Of a stretch of 10,883 nt of DNA, positions 5,646 to 10,883 are shown piece after piece. The position numbers and the translations under genes are program-made. Location of the stretch: positions 52,128-63,010 of the forward strand of contig NHDJ01000046.1 of the NCBI GenBank assembly GCA_002167265.1, in the 5' to 3' direction. How positions within the stretch are numbered: position 1 is the first letter of the stretch; each line of letters starts with the position of its first letter. This DNA comes from Verrucomicrobia bacterium TMED56. Lineage in GTDB: Bacteria; Verrucomicrobiota; Verrucomicrobiia; Opitutales; Seribacteraceae. The notes under the pieces are model-generated. The model was not told the origin of the DNA. It was given only the letters and a program-made list of their open reading frames with translations, and made no database searches.

Positions 5646-8600
5646 ATGAACGACTTTTCTAAAATTAAACCAACTGAATCAGACTTAAGGTCCATTCTTG
5701 ATAAACGAATACTATTCATGGATGGAGCTATGGGTACCATGATTCAGCAGGAAAAGTTGCAGGAAGAAGATTTCAGGGGTGATATTTTTAAAAGTCACTC
5801 ATCCGAACTTAAGGGAAACAATGATTTGTTAAGTTTGACCCGTCCTGAAATTATCAAAAAAATTCACCAGTCTTATTACGCTGCAGGCAGCGACTTAGTT
5901 GAAACTAATACTTTCAGTGCCACCAGCATTGCGATGGCTGACTATCACTTGGAAGAGGTTGTACACGATCTGAATGTTACCTCCGCTAAATTAGCCAGGG
6001 AAGCTGCTGATGAAGCGATGATCAAGGATCCAAGCCGCCCGCGATTTGTAGCAGGTGCTATTGGTCCAACTAATCGTACCGCATCTCTATCTCCAGATGT
6101 GAATGACCCATCTCTCCGAAATGTTACTTTTGACCAGCTTGTAGACACCTATTACAGGCAAATCGTTGGACTAGTTGAAGGCGGGGTGGATATTCTCATG
6201 CCTGAGACCACTTTTGACACACTCAATCTGAAGGCAGCGATCTTCGCGATTGAGAATTTTTTTGAAAGCACTGGAAAAAAATTACCAGTGATTCTATCTA
6301 TAACTATAACCGATGCATCGGGACGTACTTTATCTGGTCAAACTACAGAAGCCTGTTGGAATTCAATAGCTCATGCTAAACCATTAGGCGTTGGTTTAAA
6401 CTGTGCATTAGGTGCAGATGCCATGCGCCCATACCTTCAGGCTTTGTCGAAAAATGCAGATTGCTTTGTTCATTGTTACCCAAATGCCGGTTTACCCAAC
6501 CCGTTAGCCCCCACTGGGTACGACGAAAAACCTGAAGATACGGCAAATTCCCTGTTCACATTTGCGGATGAAGGACTCCTGAACATGGCGGGGGGTTGCT
6601 GTGGAACAACTCCTGAGCATATTCATGCAATTTCTGAGCGCTTGTCACAAGCAGCACCCAGAGTTCCGGTAGAAATTGAACCAGCCATGAGGTTAAGCGG
6701 TCTGGAGGATTTTTCACTCAAAGGGCAATCAAAATCATTAATCATGGTTGGGGAAAGGACAAATGTAACCGGATCTCCTAGGTTTCGCAAAATGATCGAA
6801 AGTGAAGACTATGAATCTGCACTTAAAGTTGCCAAGCAACAAGTTGAAAATGGTGCAAACATTATCGATGTTAACTTTGATGCGGCAATGCTAGACGGTG
6901 AAGCATGCATGACCAAATTTCTAAACTTGGTTGTTTCTGAACCTGATATATCTCGTGTTCCCATCATGATTGATAGCTCAAAATGGTCGGTTATAGAAGC
7001 GGGCCTAAAGGTTATCCAAGGCAAGTGTATTATTAATTCGATTAGCCTGAAAGAGGGAGAAGCAGCCTTTAAGGGCCATGCAAAGCTTGCTTTAAGGTAT
7101 GGAGCAGCAGTTGTTGTTATGGCTTTTGATGAAAAGGGGCAAGCTGCCACCCTCAGTGATAAAATAAGAATTTGCGAAAGAGCCTACAATATTTTGGTCA
7201 ATGAAGTCGGATTCCCGCCTTCAGATATTATATTTGACCCAAATGTCCTTACCCTGGCAACTGGTATGGACGAACACAATGCATACGGTGTTGATTTTAT
7301 TGATGCGATTCGGGAAATCAAGAAGCGCTGCCCGCATGCTCGTACCAGTGGAGGCATAAGTAATGTCTCCTTTTCCTTTCGTGGAAATAATCATGTTCGC
7401 GAAGCAATGCATGCCTGTTTCCTGTATCATGCCTGTCAGGCAGGTCTCGACATGGGTATCGTAAATGCAGGGATGCTTGCAGTTTATGATGAAATCGATC
7501 CAGTTCTAAGAGTTAAGGTTGAGGATGTAGTCCTCAATAAGGATCAAAATTCAGGAGAAGCTCTTCTTGCCTATGCTGAGGAGATTAAAGATCAAAATGA
7601 GGGAAGAAAGTCTGAAGGTCCTGATCTTTCCTGGCGTGAGAAACCTGTTGGGGAAAGACTCTCCTACGCATTAGTTAAAGGAATTGGGGATTACGCAGAA
7701 GTAGATGCGGAAGAAGCAAGAAAGTTATTAGGTCGGCCTCTTGAAGTGATTGAAGGACCTTTAATGGACGGGATGAAGGTTGTAGGAGATTTATTCGGTA
7801 GCGGTAAAATGTTTCTCCCACAAGTCGTTAAAAGTGCAAGAGTAATGAAAAAAGCAGTTGCTTACCTAGAACCATACATGGAAGCTGAAAAAGCAGAAGG
7901 TAGCTCGAGCAAGCGGGGAACCATGGTTATTGCAACGGTTAAAGGGGATGTTCATGATATTGGTAAGAATATTGTGGGCGTGGTTCTGGCATGCAATAAT
8001 TGGGAAGTCATCGACCTTGGAGTGATGGTATCATGTGACAAAATACTGGAAGCAGTCAGACATCACAACGCGGACATCTTGGGCCTTAGTGGTCTGATCA
8101 CCCCTTCGCTTGACGAAATGATTCATAATGCTCAAGAAATGCAGAAATCTGGTTTTAAAATCCCTTTACTCATAGGCGGTGCAACAACCGGTAAGGATCA
8201 CACTGCCATAAAAATCGCTCCCCACTACGAAGAACCAGTTGTACAAGTTCCAGATGCATCTCTTGTGGTGAATGTATGCAATGATCTAACGCATTCTGAT
8301 AAAAAAGAGGATTTTGTAAACGGGCTGAAAGAAAAGCAGGAAATGATTAGAATCAAACATGAAAAAAAGGGTGAAAAGAAGTTAACTTCTCTTGATGATT
8401 CTCGTACAAAAGGTGTTAAAATTAACTGGAATGAACAGAAAATAGAAGAACCTTTTTCTGAAAAACTGGGGGTGCATCATTTTAAATCAGATTTAAACGA
8501 GGTCTTGGAATATTTCGATTGGTCACCGTTTTTCTGGTCTTGGGAGTTAAAGGGAAAATATCCAGATATTCTTTCAAGAGATAAAATTGGAGAAGAAGCC

Positions 8601-9359
8601 CAAAAATTATTTGATCACGCACAGGAGCTTTTGGATACGATCATAAAAGAAGGTTCTTTTTGCTGTGAAGCAGTTGTTGGACTTTGGCCAGCAAATGCTC
8701 ATAATGATGATGTTTATCTTTATGCAGACTTAGAAAGGTCTAATAAACTCGGTACTTTTCACTTTCTTAGGCGACAACAATCTATCCCAAATCAGCCTCA
8801 TTTCTGCCTTTCTGATTTTATCGCCCCCCTCTCATCAAATAGAATTGATTACCTTGGAGCCTTTGCTGTCTGTGTAGGTAATGGAGTAGAAAAACTTGCT
8901 TTAAAGTTTGAAAAAGAGAATGACGATTATTCTGCAATAATGGTTAAAGCACTTGGCGATAGATTTGCAGAAGCCATGGCAGAATTGACCCACAAGAAAA
9001 TTAGAGAGTGGTGGAAATATGGAATGTCCGAGAATCTTGATTATCAAGCACTTATTGATGAGAAATACCAGGGAATTCGCCCTGCCTCAGGATACCCCAG
9101 TCAACCGGACCATACAGAGAAAGACTTAATATGGGATTTGCTTGATGTAAAAGAAAGAATCGGTCTTGAACTTACTGAATCAAGGGCCATGAATCCAGGC
9201 TGTTCAGTATCTGGACTTTATTTTGCCAACGAAAAGTCAAAGTACTTTAATGTGGGTAGCATTGGTCGTGATCAAGTTGAGGATTATGCTTTACGAAAAG
9301 AGTGGTCTATCGATCAGGCTTTGAAATGGTTACGTCCGAATTTAGGCTTCGACGCCTAA
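5646..9359 (+). CDS. metH: Cobalamin-dependent methionine synthase
   Basis: The 1237-residue cytoplasmic enzyme transfers the methyl group of 5-methyltetrahydrofolate through cobalamin to homocysteine, giving methionine and tetrahydrofolate. All E. coli-type modules are present. Homocysteine domain, about 15-335: zinc ligands C253, C318 and C319. Pterin domain, about 365-625: GERTNVTGS at 369-377 and MIDSSKW at 441-447. Helical cap, about 660-745. B12 domain, about 758-890: DVHDIG at 768-773 with lower-axial-ligand H770 and partner D768, and SGLITPS at 815-821. AdoMet reactivation domain, about 935-1230: RPASGYP at 1145-1151 and Y1200. The key B12-domain and reactivation residues sit at a constant offset of 11 from E. 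coli, so this core is intact. The ATG at 5646 is preferred because the next Met (25) lies inside the conserved MDGAMG strand. No Shine-Dalgarno or B12 riboswitch is seen; operator-like repeats touch the start codon. Confidence 0.98.
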   Translation: MNDFSKIKPTESDLRSILDKRILFMDGAMGTMIQQEKLQEEDFRGDIFKSHSSELKGNNDLLSLTRPEIIKKIHQSYYAAGSDLVETNTFSATSIAMADYHLEEVVHDLNVTSAKLAREAADEAMIKDPSRPRFVAGAIGPTNRTASLSPDVNDPSLRNVTFDQLVDTYYRQIVGLVEGGVDILMPETTFDTLNLKAAIFAIENFFESTGKKLPVILSITITDASGRTLSGQTTEACWNSIAHAKPLGVGLNCALGADAMRPYLQALSKNADCFVHCYPNAGLPNPLAPTGYDEKPEDTANSLFTFADEGLLNMAGGCCGTTPEHIHAISERLSQAAPRVPVEIEPAMRLSGLEDFSLKGQSKSLIMVGERTNVTGSPRFRKMIESEDYESALKVAKQQVENGANIIDVNFDAAMLDGEACMTKFLNLVVSEPDISRVPIMIDSSKWSVIEAGLKVIQGKCIINSISLKEGEAAFKGHAKLALRYGAAVVVMAFDEKGQAATLSDKIRICERAYNILVNEVGFPPSDIIFDPNVLTLATGMDEHNAYGVDFIDAIREIKKRCPHARTSGGISNVSFSFRGNNHVREAMHACFLYHACQAGLDMGIVNAGMLAVYDEIDPVLRVKVEDVVLNKDQNSGEALLAYAEEIKDQNEGRKSEGPDLSWREKPVGERLSYALVKGIGDYAEVDAEEARKLLGRPLEVIEGPLMDGMKVVGDLFGSGKMFLPQVVKSARVMKKAVAYLEPYMEAEKAEGSSSKRGTMVIATVKGDVHDIGKNIVGVVLACNNWEVIDLGVMVSCDKILEAVRHHNADILGLSGLITPSLDEMIHNAQEMQKSGFKIPLLIGGATTGKDHTAIKIAPHYEEPVVQVPDASLVVNVCNDLTHSDKKEDFVNGLKEKQEMIRIKHEKKGEKKLTSLDDSRTKGVKINWNEQKIEEPFSEKLGVHHFKSDLNEVLEYFDWSPFFWSWELKGKYPDILSRDKIGEEAQKLFDHAQELLDTIIKEGSFCCEAVVGLWPANAHNDDVYLYADLERSNKLGTFHFLRRQQSIPNQPHFCLSDFIAPLSSNRIDYLGAFAVCVGNGVEKLALKFEKENDDYSAIMVKALGDRFAEAMAELTHKKIREWWKYGMSENLDYQALIDEKYQGIRPASGYPSQPDHTEKDLIWDLLDVKERIGLELTESRAMNPGCSVSGLYFANEKSKYFNVGSIGRDQVEDYALRKEWSIDQALKWLRPNLGFDA
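9342..9359 (+). other. Small hairpin over the metH stop codon
   Basis: TTAGGC (9342-9347) and GCCTAA (9354-9359) pair around a six-base loop, and the right arm contains the metH TAA. A second weak stem, TGCAGG with CCTGTA, lies about 20 bases further on. Neither is followed by a clean T tract, so neither is a standard terminator. They may slow or process the transcript between metH and thrS, or be chance. Confidence 0.2.
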
Positions 9360-9415
9360 CATCTACATCCTTTGGCATTGCAGGAAATAGCCTGTATATT
9401 TAGATATATTTTCCT

Positions 9416-10883
9416 ATGAAAGAAATGTCTCCATTGGAAAAAGTTCGGCACTCTAGTGCACATGTACTCGCTGCTGCAGTTTTGCGTTTATACCCTGATA
9501 CTCAGTTGGACATTGGGCCACCTACAGACAGTGGTTTCTACTACGACTTCGATACTGATGTCGCATTTACTCCCGAAGTACTTGAAGAGATTGAAGCTGA
9601 AATGAAAAAAATTATTAAAGAAAATCAGCCCTTCGAAAGAATTGAAGTTAGTAGGGAAGAAGCGAAGAAAATCATCTCTGACACAGGACAAAAGCAGTAT
9701 AAACTGGGTAGGTTGAACGACATACCAGATGAAGAAACGATTACTTTTTATAAAAATGGAGAATTTCACGACCTATGTGCAGGAGCTCATGTATCCTACA
9801 CTAAAAAAATTAAAGCTTTCAAACTGCTTCATGTTGCTGGTTCTTATCATCGAGGAAATTCAGAAAATAAACAGTTGCAAAGAATTTACGGGACTGCTTT
9901 TCAGTCCAAGAATGAACTCGTTGATCATTTAGAGAGAATCGAAGAGGCAAAAAAACGAGACCATCGCAATATCGGTCGAGAAATGGGTCTTTTCCACATA
10001 GATGAAATGGTGGGGCAAGGATTGGTTTTATGGAAACCGAACGGGGCTATCATCCGACAAGAACTTGAAAAGTTTATTACCTCGGAACTAACCAAGCAAG
10101 GTTACTCTCAAGTTTACACCCCTCACATTGGAAAACTTGATCTTTTTAGGACTTCTGGACACTTCCCTTATTACCAAGAATCTCAGTACCCTCCAATTCT
10201 CCAACGAGAGAGCTTGGCAGAATTAACTGAAGATGGTTTTTCAAGCACAAATCTTGAGAACAAATTGGATAGAGGTGAGCTAGATGGTCATTTATTAAGA
10301 CCAATGAATTGCCCCATGCATATAAGTATCTACAAATCCGAGAAAAGGTCTTATCGTGACCTTCCAATCAAATTGGCTGAATTTGGAACAGTTTATCGTT
10401 GGGAGCAATCTGGAGAACTTAATGGCATGACACGGGTTCGTGGATTTACTCAGGATGATGCCCATCTTTTCCTTCGTGAAGATCAACTACAAAACGAAAT
10501 TCAGGGATGTTTAGGATTAGTAAAACTCGTTTTTTCAGTTCTTGGCATGAACGAGTATCGAGTAAGAGTTAGTCTTCGCGATCCTGATTCCGACAAATAC
10601 GTTGGAGATGCAGAAGGATGGAATAAAGCAGAAGCAGCACTCAAAGAAGCCGTAAGGACTCTGGATGTTGATTACGAGGAGGAATTAGGAGAAGCGGCTT
10701 TTTATGGTCCCAAAATTGATTTTGTGGTCAAAGATGTCATTGGTAGGGAATGGCAGTTGGGAACGGTTCAGGTCGATTATAACCTACCTGAAAGATTTGA
10801 TATATCGTATGTAGGTGCCGATAATAGAGACCACCGTCCAGTTATGATTCACAGGGCTCCCTTTGGTTCAATGGAGAGGTTTT
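9416..10883 (+). CDS. thrS: Threonyl-tRNA synthetase lacking the TGS domain, 3'-partial
   Basis: The class II synthetase charges tRNA-Thr with threonine in the cytoplasm. 489 codons are visible before the window ends. The protein begins directly at the editing domain (about 8-170), with HSSAH at 12-16 and CAGAH at 121-125 as the paired editing motifs. The catalytic domain follows from about 185: RPMNCPMH at 295-302 (zinc ligand C299), R328 of motif 2, RGFTQDDAH at 342-350 (H350), H479, and motif 3 beginning at GSMERF at the edge. The anticodon-binding domain, about 100 residues, is outside. An in-frame TAG at 9401-9403, 12 bases before the ATG, rules out an N-terminal TGS domain in this frame; an ATG at 9425 is an alternative start. 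Residues about 258-291 contain roughly 25 residues more than E. coli ThrS. The gene starts 56 bases after metH, without a Shine-Dalgarno motif. Confidence 0.96.
   Translation, partial: MKEMSPLEKVRHSSAHVLAAAVLRLYPDTQLDIGPPTDSGFYYDFDTDVAFTPEVLEEIEAEMKKIIKENQPFERIEVSREEAKKIISDTGQKQYKLGRLNDIPDEETITFYKNGEFHDLCAGAHVSYTKKIKAFKLLHVAGSYHRGNSENKQLQRIYGTAFQSKNELVDHLERIEEAKKRDHRNIGREMGLFHIDEMVGQGLVLWKPNGAIIRQELEKFITSELTKQGYSQVYTPHIGKLDLFRTSGHFPYYQESQYPPILQRESLAELTEDGFSSTNLENKLDRGELDGHLLRPMNCPMHISIYKSEKRSYRDLPIKLAEFGTVYRWEQSGELNGMTRVRGFTQDDAHLFLREDQLQNEIQGCLGLVKLVFSVLGMNEYRVRVSLRDPDSDKYVGDAEGWNKAEAALKEAVRTLDVDYEEELGEAAFYGPKIDFVVKDVIGREWQLGTVQVDYNLPERFDISYVGADNRDHRPVMIHRAPFGSMERF

Noticed and set aside
6809..7150. 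A 113-codon minus-strand frame inside metH
   Set aside because: It is the antisense of the pterin-binding domain of an intact, well-conserved metH, with no sign of independent coding.
9488..9769. A 93-codon minus-strand frame rich in Phe and Leu
   Set aside because: It is the antisense of the clearly conserved thrS editing domain, so it is a shadow frame.

Overview
The window is AT-rich bacterial DNA (roughly 40% G+C by eye) that mixes housekeeping metabolism with a small exported-protein pair. The gene content suggests a heterotrophic member of the PVC group, most likely Verrucomicrobiota (Opitutae-like): a FecR-type exported protein followed by a Sel1/MORN protein, a fused gamma-alpha KorA with KorB, and a TGS-less ThrS. 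This placement rests on protein character alone and is an inference; Bacteroidota or another PVC phylum is not excluded. None of the seven start codons whose upstream bases are visible has a recognisable Shine-Dalgarno sequence.

Layout. Left edge to 1581, plus strand: a 5'-truncated FecR-like exported protein and, 6 bases later, a secreted Sel1-repeat/MORN-repeat protein. A perfect 9-bp hairpin followed by eight T lies at the very left edge, across the region coding the FecR protein's signal peptide. Positions 1585-5528, minus strand, read right to left: tRNA-Pro(TGG) with encoded CCA, a small 2OG-Fe(II) oxygenase-like gene, then korA, korB and a 54-residue single-span membrane protein. The last gene meets the Sel1/MORN gene tail to tail with 3 bases between the stops. 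Positions 5646-10883, plus strand: a complete cobalamin-dependent methionine synthase (metH) and threonyl-tRNA synthetase (thrS), which runs off the right edge. The 117 bases between tRNA-Pro and metH form a divergent control region with a plausible promoter for each side and an inverted plus direct repeat of TGATATGTT touching the metH start codon.

Function. KorAB interconverts 2-oxoglutarate and succinyl-CoA with ferredoxin as electron carrier; MetH makes methionine and regenerates tetrahydrofolate; ThrS and tRNA-Pro serve translation. I see no CRISPR array, transposase, integrase, phage gene or toxin-antitoxin pair, and no stretch of 300 bases without a gene. The points most worth a second look are the metH operator-like repeats beside a nearly leaderless start, the terminator-like hairpin in the FecR-like gene, the unlisted 54-residue membrane protein behind korB, and the ThrS that lacks a TGS domain and carries an insertion.
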